64,000 bases of DNA from contig NZ_CP082362.1 in NCBI RefSeq assembly GCF_020740535.1, positions 7,561,501 through 7,625,500 of the forward strand. Direction: 5' to 3'. How positions within the stretch are numbered: the first letter of the stretch is position 1; each line of letters starts with the position of its first letter. Shown here in pieces: positions 1-7,910 of this stretch. This stretch comes from Streptomyces profundus. Lineage in GTDB: Bacteria; Actinomycetota; Actinomycetes; Streptomycetales; Streptomycetaceae. Both the position numbers and the translations under genes were made by a program. Below the pieces are notes generated by a model, which saw only the letters and a list, made by a program, of their open reading frames with translations, was not told the origin of the DNA and searched no databases.

Positions 1-282
1 CCCCGCATGTACGAGCTGGGCGGCACCTGCTCGTTCGGCATCAGCGAGGAGGCCCGAGCCGCCATCAACGGCGCCTCGGACAACCTCAGCACGGTGATCG
101 AGAAGCGCGCCGCCGACCACGGCTTCACCTACGGCGACGTGCGCCCCGCCTTCACCGGCCACGAGATCTGCTCGGCCGACTCCTGGCTGCACAGCGTCAC
201 CATCCCCGTCGGCGACTCCTACCACCCCACCGCCGCCGGCCAGTCGGGCGGCTACTACCCGGTGCTTGAGTCGCTGGCCTGA
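1..282 (+). CDS. SGNH/GDSL-type hydrolase, C-terminal fragment
   Basis: The reading frame is open from the window edge, so only the C-terminal part (about 94 residues) is visible. The piece CSADSWLHSV followed by SYHPTAAGQ carries the typical SGNH block V ending, where D-x-x-H (here SYHPT with the preceding GDS) holds the catalytic His near the C-terminus. This family comprises secreted or cell-wall lipases and esterases in actinomycetes. The catalytic Ser and the signal peptide would lie upstream of the window. The family assignment rests on the C-terminal motif only. Confidence 0.7.
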   Translation, partial: PRMYELGGTCSFGISEEARAAINGASDNLSTVIEKRAADHGFTYGDVRPAFTGHEICSADSWLHSVTIPVGDSYHPTAAGQSGGYYPVLESLA

Positions 283-340
283 CCCCCACCCGGCCGGCCG
301 CCCCCACCCGCCGGCTGCTCAGCCCCCACCCGCCGGCTGC

Positions 341-1642
341 TCAGCCCCCACCCGCCGCCCGGGGAAACCGCTCCCGGGCGGCGGCCAGGGCCGCCGCCGG
401 ATCCGGCTCCGAAGGGCCCGCCGGCCACCACCGTCCACCCTCCTTGCGATAGGGCCACCAGCGGCCGTCGGGGCCGAACCGCAGCTGAACGTCCGCGCCC
501 CGCACGGTGAAACGGTTCCCCTCGCGCCGCACATCCGGCCGCTCCTCGGCATCGGCGAAGGCCCGCGCGATCTCCTCGGCGGCGCGCGGATCGGTCGACT
601 CGGCCGAGGTCTCCAGCACCGCGAGGCCGACCGCGCCGCCGGCGCGCCAGGCGTGCGCCGCCCGCGTCAACTCCGCGCTCCCACGCCCACAGCCCGCCGC
701 GAGCCGGCGCAACGCCGCCGCCGGCGGCCCCACCGCCGCCAGCCGCGCCGCGTCCTGCCACCGGCTGGGCTCGCCCGGCGGAACGCTGGTCGCGTGCCCA
801 GGGGAGAGCGCCTCGACCAGCAGCAGCCCGGCCCGCGCGGCGGCGTCACGGGCCAGGAACTCCAGGGCCGCCACATCCGGTGGGGCGCCCCCACCCGCCG
901 CGCCGAGCCCGGGCACCTGGCCCGGCTCGCCCTCCACCCCCGGCGGCTCCGGCAGCGGCGGCACCGCCCTGGCGTAGGCGGCGGCGGCCGGCACCCCGGC
1001 CGGCCCTGCGGGGGCGGCCTGGACACCAGCCGACACCCGCTCGGTGCCGCGCCGCCGCAGCTCGGCCAACAGCTTCCGCTCACCCCGCCCGCGCAGCAGC
1101 AACAACAGGAACGGATCGGCGTCCAACAACCTGGCCACCTGGTAGCACAGCGCGGAGGTGTGCGCGCAGTGGTCCCATTCGCCGCACTCGCAGGCCGGCT
1201 CCAGATCCCCGATCCCCGGCAGCAGCTCCACGCCGGCCGCCGCCGCGTCCTCCACCAGCCGGGGCGGCAACTCCCCGTCCAGCAGCGCCGCCAGATGCCC
1301 CGCCTCCCTGGTGGCCGTCTCAAGCAGCCGATCCCACTCCGCCTCGGACAGCTGCCGCAGCAACACATCCGCCCGCTGTCCGTCCCCGGCGGCCGTCCGC
1401 ACCACCGACGTCAGCCGCCCCGCCCGCACGGAGACCGCGCCCACCGCGCCCGCCCTGGCATGCCGACGCCCCTGCCGCAGCCGCGCCCCGTCCAACGCGC
1501 TGTCCTCCAAGGCCTTCAGCCAGCTCCGCCCCCACCAGGTGCTCGCGAAGCCACGCCCCCCAGCGGGCGGCAGTGCTTCCAGCACCACCTCGCCGTGGGC
1601 GTCGTGAAAGTCATCGGCGTCGGGTGCCCCATGCTGGTCCAT
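341..1642 (-). CDS. SWIM zinc finger protein
   Basis: A protein of about 433 residues with a SWIM-type zinc site CEC-x5-CAH at residues 151-161 (C151, C153, C159, H161), in the context GDLEPACECGEWDHCAH. SWIM domains bind nucleic acid or protein and in actinomycetes are often encoded beside SNF2 helicases, as here. The N-terminus has the FASTWWGRSW block usual in this bacterial family. I prefer the ATG at 1642, whose first base is the last base of the upstream SNF2 stop codon (TGATG). A TTG three bases earlier would also work. Translation coupling suggests the two act together on DNA, but the substrate is unknown. Confidence 0.85.
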   Translation of the reverse strand: MDQHGAPDADDFHDAHGEVVLEALPPAGGRGFASTWWGRSWLKALEDSALDGARLRQGRRHARAGAVGAVSVRAGRLTSVVRTAAGDGQRADVLLRQLSEAEWDRLLETATREAGHLAALLDGELPPRLVEDAAAAGVELLPGIGDLEPACECGEWDHCAHTSALCYQVARLLDADPFLLLLLRGRGERKLLAELRRRGTERVSAGVQAAPAGPAGVPAAAAYARAVPPLPEPPGVEGEPGQVPGLGAAGGGAPPDVAALEFLARDAAARAGLLLVEALSPGHATSVPPGEPSRWQDAARLAAVGPPAAALRRLAAGCGRGSAELTRAAHAWRAGGAVGLAVLETSAESTDPRAAEEIARAFADAEERPDVRREGNRFTVRGADVQLRFGPDGRWWPYRKEGGRWWPAGPSEPDPAAALAAARERFPRAAGGG

Positions 1643-4551
1643 CAACGGGATCCCTCCCCGGCCTCGTCCTGCCGCAGCGTCACCAGGGTGGACAGCTCCG
1701 CGTCGCTCAGCTCGGTCAACGCGGCCTCACCGCCCCCCAGAACCGCCTCGGCCAGGGCCTGCTTGCGGCGGAGCAGCGCCGCGATCCGATCCTCCACCGT
1801 CCCCTCGGCGATCAGCCGATGGACCTGCACCGGCCGGTCCTGGCCGATCCGGTAGGCGCGGTCCGTGGCCTGCGCCTCGACGGCCGGGTTCCACCAGCGG
1901 TCGAAGTGCACCACATGCTCGGCCCTGGTGAGGTTGAGCCCGGTGCCCGCGGCACGCAGCGAGAGCAGGAAGACGGGCGCCTCCCCGGCGGAGAACCGCC
2001 GCACCAGCTCCTCCCGACGCGCCACCGGGGTACCGCCGTGCAACAGCAGGCTCCCCACCCCACGCTCCGCCAACCGCGCCTCCAACAGCCGCGCCATCCG
2101 GACGTACTGGGTGAACACCAGCACCGCCGACCCGCCCGCCACCATCGCGTCCACCAACTCGTCGAACAGCTCCAACTTGCCGGAACGCCCGGCCAGGACG
2201 GGCTCGTCCTCCTTGAGGAACTGCGCCGGGTGGTTGCAGATCTGCTTGAGCGAGGTGAGCAGTTTGACCACAAGACCGCGCCGGGCCACCCCCTCGCTGC
2301 CCGCCACCTCCGTGAGCCCCTCGCGCACCACCGCCTCGTACAGGCCGGCCTGCTCCGGAGTGAGCGCCACCATCCGGTCCGTCTCCGTCTTGGGCGGCAG
2401 TTCGGGGGCGATACCGGGATCGGACTTGCGACGCCGCAGCAGGAAGGGCCGCACCAGCCGGGCCAGCCGCTCCGTCGCCGCCGGATCGCCCCCCGCCTCC
2501 GCCGCGTCCGCGAAGCGCCGGCGGAACGCGGGCAGCGAGCCGAGCAACCCCGGCGTCGTCCAGTCCAGGATCGCCCACAGCTCGGACAGGTTGTTCTCCA
2601 CCGGCGTCCCGGTCAACGCCACCCGAGAGGTGGCCGGAATCGAACGCAGCCGCTTGGCGGTCGCCGAGAACGGGTTCTTGACGTGCTGCGCCTCGTCGGC
2701 GACCAGCAGTGACCACTCCACCGCACCGGCCAGCCGATCCGCGTCCCGCCGCATGGTGCCGTAGGTGGTCAGCACGAACGAGTCGGCGTCGAGATCCGAC
2801 AGCTCCCGCGCGCCGCCGTGGAAACGCCGCACCCGCGAACCCGGCGCGAACGTGCCGATCTCCCGCTGCCAGTTGCCCAGCAGCGAGGCCGGGCAGACCA
2901 CCAACGTGGGGCCGGCCGTCTCCGGCGCGCGCTGGCGGTGCAGATGCAGGGCGATCAGGGTGACCGTCTTGCCCAACCCCATGTCGTCGGCCAGACAGGC
3001 ACCCAGGCCGAGCGAGGTCATCCGATCCAGCCACTCCAGGCCGCGCCGCTGGTAGTCGCGGAGCGTGGCGCGCAGCGCCGGCGGCGCCTCGACCGGGTCG
3101 CCCGAGGCGCGCTCCGGGTCGGCCAGCCGGTCCCGCAGCTCGGCCAACCAGCCCGCGGGCCGCACCTCCACCCGCCGCCCCGACTCGTCCGCCTCGCCCG
3201 TCAACACCGCGTTGAGCGCCTCACCCGCCGTGACCTGGCGGTCCCGCAGCTCCCGCGCCCGCGTCAACTCGTCCGGCGCCAGCAACACCCACTGGTCCCG
3301 CAGCCGCACCAACGGCCGCCCCGCCTCGGCGAGTCGGTCCAGCTCCGCGCGGGTGAGGGGGGTCTCGCCCACGGCGAACCGCCAGTGGAACGACAGCAGC
3401 GCTCCCGGCGACAGCAGCCCGGGCGCCACCGAACGGGCCGGCCCCGCCGAGGACGGCACACCCCCGGGGCCGACCTCGGCGTGCGTGGTGAGGGTGCGCA
3501 CCAACTCCCTGGGCCAGTGCACCTGAAGACCGGCCGCGCCGAGCGCCCGATGGGTGGTGGCGGCCAGCAGCTCCCCCGCCTCCTCGTCGGCCAGCTCCAC
3601 CGCGTCCGGCACCGCCGCGGTCAACAGCGGCGACAACGGCTCCCACACCGCCGCCGCCCGCCGCAGCGTGAGCAGCACATCGCGTCGCGCCCCCGGGCCG
3701 AAGTGCTCGGCGGGCGGGGCCGACGCGGACCAGAGCGCGGAAGCGTCCACCATCACGGAGGCGTCGGCCAGGCTGTGCGCCTGGAGCACGGCGCGGAACC
3801 GGCTCTCCGCCGCCTCCCCGGTGAGCGGCGCCTGGACCTCCACCCGCAGCGAGAGGCGCACCCCCGCGTCATGCCCGGCCGCCACCTCGGTCGCCCAGGT
3901 GCGGTGCTCGGGGCGACGCACGGCGGCCCGGCCGGCGAAGGCATCGCCACCGGCGACCAGCGAGGCCGCCGGCGTGCGCGGCAGCCCGTCGGCGACCGCG
4001 TCCAGGAAGGCGCGCAGCAGCGGCCCCGGATGGGGCAGCAGCGGCTCGGCGCCTTCCTCCCCCTCGTCCCCATGTCCCGCGCCGGGAAGCGGGACCGCGT
4101 GCGCGTGCGCCGGCATGGCCTCGGCCAGCGCGCGCAGCCGCTCGGCGTCGGCGCCGTCCAGCGGCCCCAGCCGCCAGGCGTCGTGGTCCGACGCCGTCAG
4201 CCCCGGCAACAGCCGCCCACGGGCGGCCAGTTGCAGCGCCAGCACGGCGGCCGTACCCCAGAAGCGCGCCGCCTCACTGGCCCCGCGCCCGGCGCGCGCC
4301 CGGGTGAGCACGGGCAGCGCCTCGCGCAGCGGGAGCACCGAGGCGACCACCGTGACCAGGCGAACCTCCCCGTCCTGGTCGGGCAGTGCCACGGTCAGCT
4401 TCTCGGCCGGGGGCTCGGACCCGCCGACCTCCCCACCGTCGGGACGCCAGAAGGCCACCCGGGACAGACGCGGGGGATCGGCGGGCAGGAAGGTCGCCGC
4501 GCAGCCGATCAGCGCGCCGACCTGAGCGGGGGATGGTGGGCTCGGAGTCAC
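1642..4551 (-). CDS. SNF2-family DEAD/DEAH-box helicase
   Basis: A 969-residue Swi2/Snf2 superfamily 2 ATPase. The N-terminal half is a bacterial SNF2-associated region. The ATPase core begins near residue 500 with Walker A DDMGLGKTVTL, then the DEAQ box (LLVADEAQHVKN), motif III (ALTGTPVENNL), and in the C-terminal lobe the LRAAGTGLNLT and QATDRAYRIGQ motifs (V-VI). It is expected to remodel protein-DNA complexes by ATP-driven translocation. The start is a GTG at 4551 with a GAGGAG about 11 bases upstream. It is the first gene of a two-gene unit with the SWIM protein. Confidence 0.92.
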   Translation of the reverse strand: MTPSPPSPAQVGALIGCAATFLPADPPRLSRVAFWRPDGGEVGGSEPPAEKLTVALPDQDGEVRLVTVVASVLPLREALPVLTRARAGRGASEAARFWGTAAVLALQLAARGRLLPGLTASDHDAWRLGPLDGADAERLRALAEAMPAHAHAVPLPGAGHGDEGEEGAEPLLPHPGPLLRAFLDAVADGLPRTPAASLVAGGDAFAGRAAVRRPEHRTWATEVAAGHDAGVRLSLRVEVQAPLTGEAAESRFRAVLQAHSLADASVMVDASALWSASAPPAEHFGPGARRDVLLTLRRAAAVWEPLSPLLTAAVPDAVELADEEAGELLAATTHRALGAAGLQVHWPRELVRTLTTHAEVGPGGVPSSAGPARSVAPGLLSPGALLSFHWRFAVGETPLTRAELDRLAEAGRPLVRLRDQWVLLAPDELTRARELRDRQVTAGEALNAVLTGEADESGRRVEVRPAGWLAELRDRLADPERASGDPVEAPPALRATLRDYQRRGLEWLDRMTSLGLGACLADDMGLGKTVTLIALHLHRQRAPETAGPTLVVCPASLLGNWQREIGTFAPGSRVRRFHGGARELSDLDADSFVLTTYGTMRRDADRLAGAVEWSLLVADEAQHVKNPFSATAKRLRSIPATSRVALTGTPVENNLSELWAILDWTTPGLLGSLPAFRRRFADAAEAGGDPAATERLARLVRPFLLRRRKSDPGIAPELPPKTETDRMVALTPEQAGLYEAVVREGLTEVAGSEGVARRGLVVKLLTSLKQICNHPAQFLKEDEPVLAGRSGKLELFDELVDAMVAGGSAVLVFTQYVRMARLLEARLAERGVGSLLLHGGTPVARREELVRRFSAGEAPVFLLSLRAAGTGLNLTRAEHVVHFDRWWNPAVEAQATDRAYRIGQDRPVQVHRLIAEGTVEDRIAALLRRKQALAEAVLGGGEAALTELSDAELSTLVTLRQDEAGEGSR

Positions 4552-4783
4552 GCGCCGGACGTCTCCTCAAATTTGACTAGTAGGCTGGCGACGGCCGAGC
4601 GTACCTCAGCCGGAAGCGATAGCGAAACGCCGACCAGCTCTCGGACGGGGCGCCGAAGGGGGCTCGCCCCACCGGTCCATGGTGTCGCTGGCTACACCCC
4701 CGGTTGGGGTGTTGATGCCATGGGAACCGGAACTCGACGTTCCTAGGCTGGTGGCAACGTAGGTGTCGACTACCGGAGTTCCC

Positions 4784-5863
4784 ATGCCAGAAGCCACCCT
4801 CACCACCCCCGAGTCGCCGCGCGCGGCGAGCGCCGCGAGCGACGCGGGGGAGTTCACCCCGCTGATGCGGCAGATCAAGGGGCAGCGGCTCCTGGAGCGG
4901 CGCATCGGCTGGTACACCGCAGGGATGACGGTGAACGCACTGGCGATGGCCGCTGTGGTGGCCGGCGTGCTCTGGCTGGGTGACTCCTGGTGGACCGTCC
5001 TGCTGGCGGTGCCCTTCGCGCTCTTCTCCACCCGCACCTCCTTCTACGGCCACGACGCGGGGCACGCGCAGATCGCCCGCAGCCGCAAGGTCAACCGGCT
5101 GCTCGGCCTGCTGCACGGCAACCTGCTGCTCGGCATGAGTTCGGCCTGGTGGAACGACAAGCACAACCGGCACCACGCCAACCCCAACCACCTGGACAAG
5201 GACCCGGACGTCGGCGAGGGCGTCATGGTGTGGACCGAGGGGCAGGCCGAGAAGCGCACCGGCTTCGCCCGCTGGCTCACCCGCAACCAGGCGCGCCTCT
5301 TCTTCCCGCTGCTGCTGTTGGAGGGCATCGCCCTGAAGGTGGCCAGCGTCCAGATGGTGGCCAAGGGCGAGGGCTGGGAGAAGCAGAGCCGCGCGCGGGT
5401 GGTGGAGTCCCTGCTGCTGGTCACGCACTTCGTCGCCTACGCCGCGCTGATCTTCAGCGCGATGGGTCCGGGCAAGGCCCTGCTCTTCGCGTTCATCCAC
5501 CACGCGCTCTTCGGGCTCCACCTCGGCGCCGTCTTCGCCCCCAACCACAAGGGCATGGAGATGCCCGACCCCGACGTGCGCTGGGGCCACCTTCGCAAGC
5601 AGGTGCTGACCTCCCGCAACGTGCGGGGCGGACTGGTCACGGACTGGATGATGGGCGGCCTCAACTACCAGATCGAGCACCACCTCTTCCCCAACATGCC
5701 GAGGGTCCACCTGCGGCTGGCCCAGCCGATGGTGCGCCACTACTGCCGGGAGGCCGGCGTCTCCTACGCGGAGACCGGGCTGATCGACTCCTACCGCCAG
5801 GCCCTCACCCACATGCACGGCGTCGGCGCTGAGCTGCGCGCCCAGCGACGGGCGGGCGGCTGA
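4784..5863 (+). CDS. membrane fatty acid desaturase
   Basis: A membrane di-iron fatty acyl desaturase of about 359 residues. All three histidine boxes are visible: HDAGH (residues 90-94), HNRHH (127-131) and QIEHHLFP near residue 296. The QIEHH form is typical of the front-end/acyl-lipid (DesA3-like) subgroup rather than of stearoyl-CoA enzymes. Hydrophobic stretches near 55-85 and 220-245 fit the usual membrane topology. The ATG at 4784 has GGAG six bases upstream. A GTG at 4763 is in frame but lacks a comparable site. The gene appears monocistronic and probably adjusts membrane fluidity. Confidence 0.9.
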   Translation: MPEATLTTPESPRAASAASDAGEFTPLMRQIKGQRLLERRIGWYTAGMTVNALAMAAVVAGVLWLGDSWWTVLLAVPFALFSTRTSFYGHDAGHAQIARSRKVNRLLGLLHGNLLLGMSSAWWNDKHNRHHANPNHLDKDPDVGEGVMVWTEGQAEKRTGFARWLTRNQARLFFPLLLLEGIALKVASVQMVAKGEGWEKQSRARVVESLLLVTHFVAYAALIFSAMGPGKALLFAFIHHALFGLHLGAVFAPNHKGMEMPDPDVRWGHLRKQVLTSRNVRGGLVTDWMMGGLNYQIEHHLFPNMPRVHLRLAQPMVRHYCREAGVSYAETGLIDSYRQALTHMHGVGAELRAQRRAGG

Positions 5864-5983
5864 GCCGGGCTCGGAACTCGCTCCTCGCCCGCTCCCGGAC
5901 GTTCGGCTCCGGAACGGTGGACACTGGAGAGACGTTCACATAGTGCCGTGGCGAGGCTCGCCGCGGCGGAGGAGGTGCGGACC

Positions 5984-6166
5984 ATGTCTCGGGGTGCGAA
6001 GGTCGCGATCGGTGCGCTCGGCGCCGGAGTGTTCCTCTGGTGGCTGACCAGTTTCTGGATCGCCGTGCTGGTGATGGTGGGGATCCCGGTGGGCGCCTAT
6101 CTGCTGCTCGACTCCTCCCAGCGCACCCGGCTGCGGCGCGTGGGGCGCAAGGAGCTGGGGAGCTGA
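5984..6166 (+). CDS. small membrane protein, unknown function
   Basis: A 60-residue protein with two closely spaced hydrophobic stretches (residues 6-20 and 22-40, rich in W, V, L and I) followed by a basic tail (RTRLRRVGRKE). The ATG at 5984 has a strong GGAGGAG ten bases upstream. An in-frame upstream start at 5948 has no such site. I do not recognise a function. The positive-inside rule puts the basic tail in the cytoplasm. It lies alone between the desaturase and the roadblock gene. Confidence 0.6.
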   Translation: MSRGAKVAIGALGAGVFLWWLTSFWIAVLVMVGIPVGAYLLLDSSQRTRLRRVGRKELGS

Positions 6167-6502
6167 GTTCCTGGCGGTTTCGGTGGGTGGCCGTTCGTGT
6201 CGTCGACCAACCGTCGATACCCCGCTCGACGATTTCGGGACGTTTTTCTCCCCGCTTCAGGACGGGTCCTGGGCGCCGGTTCGGCGGCCCGGGGCCCGTT
6301 TCGTCCGCCAACTGACCACATCCCGGCGGCTTCCGGTGTCCAGGTCGTCCCATTCGGGGTGGCCCGAGCGCCCCGGTGATGTGGCTGACCTTGCCAAGCG
6401 GTACGGTCCCTTCCGTATGGCGGTGCGGCCCAAATGGTTGCCGACAACCGCTTGCTGGGGAAGGCTGACACAGCAGTCGCCTTACGAGAAGGGGGAGCCG
6501 GG
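6167..6502 (+). other. intergenic region with a small inverted repeat
   Basis: No convincing gene. It contains an inverted repeat TACGG-tccctt-CCGTA at 6402-6417, about 90 bases before the roadblock start, which could be part of its promoter or operator. Overlapping short reading frames here lack ribosome binding sites. Confidence 0.4.
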
Positions 6503-6895
6503 ATGGCACTGAGCGCCACACTCGACTGGCTGCTGGACGATCTGGCGCAGCGGCTACCGAGGGTCAGACACGTCCTGTTGCTGTCGAGCGATGGATTGGT
6601 CACCTCGGTGAGTCGAGGGCTCAAGCGCAGCAGCGCGGAGCATCTGGCCGCCGTCGCCTCCGGTCTGCACAGCCTGGCCAAGGGGGTGGGGGAGCACTTC
6701 AGGTGCGGTGGCGTCCGGCAGACCATGATCGAGTTCGACGACGGAGTGCTCTTCGTGACCGCGGCCGGGGACGGCAGCTGTCTCTGCGTGCTCACCGGGC
6801 CCGACGCGGATGTGGGGCAGGTCGGGTACGAGATGACGCTGCTGGTCAACAAGGTGGGCGAGCACATGGGGCTGGCGGTCAGGGAGTCCCGCTGA
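6503..6895 (+). CDS. roadblock/LC7 domain protein
   Basis: A 130-residue roadblock/LC7 protein, the family that includes CvnB and MglB-like regulators of small GTPases. The fold signature is seen in LDDLAQRLPRVRHVLLLSSDG at the start and GDGSCLCVL near residue 85. In streptomycetes these usually sit in conservons (sensor kinase, roadblock, DUF742, GTPase). None of those partners is adjacent here, so it is a solitary member. The start at 6503 follows GGGGGAG by five bases. Its partner GTPase cannot be inferred from the window. Confidence 0.85.
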   Translation: MALSATLDWLLDDLAQRLPRVRHVLLLSSDGLVTSVSRGLKRSSAEHLAAVASGLHSLAKGVGEHFRCGGVRQTMIEFDDGVLFVTAAGDGSCLCVLTGPDADVGQVGYEMTLLVNKVGEHMGLAVRESR

Positions 6896-6962
6896 CTCCG
6901 AGGCGGTATCGCCCTGGGTGACTCCGTCGTCACTCAGGGTTGTGGAAAGGGGTTCGATCGCC

Positions 6963-6984
6963 TACTCTCGTAACTGAGAGTAAC
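6963..6984. promoter_or_regulatory. operator-like inverted and direct repeat
   Basis: Perfect 7-bp inverted repeat TACTCTC-N6-GAGAGTA (6963-6982), with an overlapping GTAAC-N5-GTAAC direct repeat (6970-6984). It lies 24 bases upstream of the 7008 start, where a regulator could block initiation. The regulator is unknown. Confidence 0.5.
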
Positions 6985-7007
6985 GATCGATGGTTGGAGA
7001 GCCCCTC

Positions 7008-7910
7008 ATGTCCGCACGCTTCACGCGGTCCTCGCCTGCTGTGCCCCTCACCCACCTCACCTCCCCCGGGTACGCCCCGATGCGCTCCCCGCACCCCGTC
7101 GGGCCGCCGGCCTTGCTCGCGGCCGGTTCGCCGCTGCTGGACCGGCCGCCCCTCGGAGCACCGGCCGAGGCGAACCCGCCCCGTCCGGCGCCTCGGCGTC
7201 CGGCGCGTGGCTCCCTGCGGCGCCCCAGGCGCCGCGGGCGCCCCCAGGGGAGGGCCGAGCGCGCGGATCACGGCCCCGAGCGCGTGCGGTACGCGCCCCG
7301 GCGGCTCAGCGGCAAGCGATTCCCCGAGCGGCCGGTCAGCGCCTCGGCTGGCGCGGTGCTGATGGGGATCAGCACCGCCCGCTTCTCCCGGCTGGCCCGA
7401 GGCGGCTGCTTCAGCCCCTCCGAATTCCACCTCACCGAACACGGCGTGGTCGCCTGGCGCTTTCCCCCCGACGAGCTGTGCGTCTTCGCCCGACGACGGC
7501 CCGGCCTGCTGACGGGCCCGCTGCCCGACGGGCTGCGCCACTCCCTCCGCCAGGGCCAGGACTGGCGCCCCCGCCGCTGGCGCGCCCGGCGCACGGGGCT
7601 GCTCGCCGGTCAGGCGTCCTGCCCCTGGGAGGCCGCCGCCGTGCCGGCCGCGGTCCTCGACCCCGGCACGCTGGAGGCCGAGGTGCCCGATCCGGTGGAG
7701 CGCGCGGTGCTGGGCCGGCTCCGCCCGCCCCTGATGGCCGCCCGGCTGGCCGCCGGCCCCTGGCGCTCGGTACGACGCCTGCTCACCGCCCGCGACCCGG
7801 ACGAGGTCGGCTGGTACCGCGAGCAGTTGGGCCTCGCGTTGGACGCCGCCAGGGGCCGGCCGTTGCCCCTGGCGGCCCCCCTCACAGCTGGCCCACGTCA
7901 GTCACCTTGA
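7008..7910 (+). CDS. conserved hypothetical protein
   Basis: A 300-residue protein with a low-complexity Pro/Arg-rich N-terminal third and a better-ordered C-terminal part beginning near the CFSPSEFHLTEHG block. No catalytic motif or membrane segment is evident. The ATG at 7008 is preceded by GGAGAG eight bases upstream, and a strong operator-like repeat lies just before it. Its 3' end overlaps the convergent helicase gene by 29 bases. I do not recognise the family; the codon bias supports this strand over the antisense frame. Confidence 0.55.
   Translation: MSARFTRSSPAVPLTHLTSPGYAPMRSPHPVGPPALLAAGSPLLDRPPLGAPAEANPPRPAPRRPARGSLRRPRRRGRPQGRAERADHGPERVRYAPRRLSGKRFPERPVSASAGAVLMGISTARFSRLARGGCFSPSEFHLTEHGVVAWRFPPDELCVFARRRPGLLTGPLPDGLRHSLRQGQDWRPRRWRARRTGLLAGQASCPWEAAAVPAAVLDPGTLEAEVPDPVERAVLGRLRPPLMAARLAAGPWRSVRRLLTARDPDEVGWYREQLGLALDAARGRPLPLAAPLTAGPRQSP

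Noticed and set aside
4723..4749. ECF-type promoter before the desaturase
   Set aside because: GGAAC and CGTT are present, but the spacing is about 10 bases instead of 16-17.
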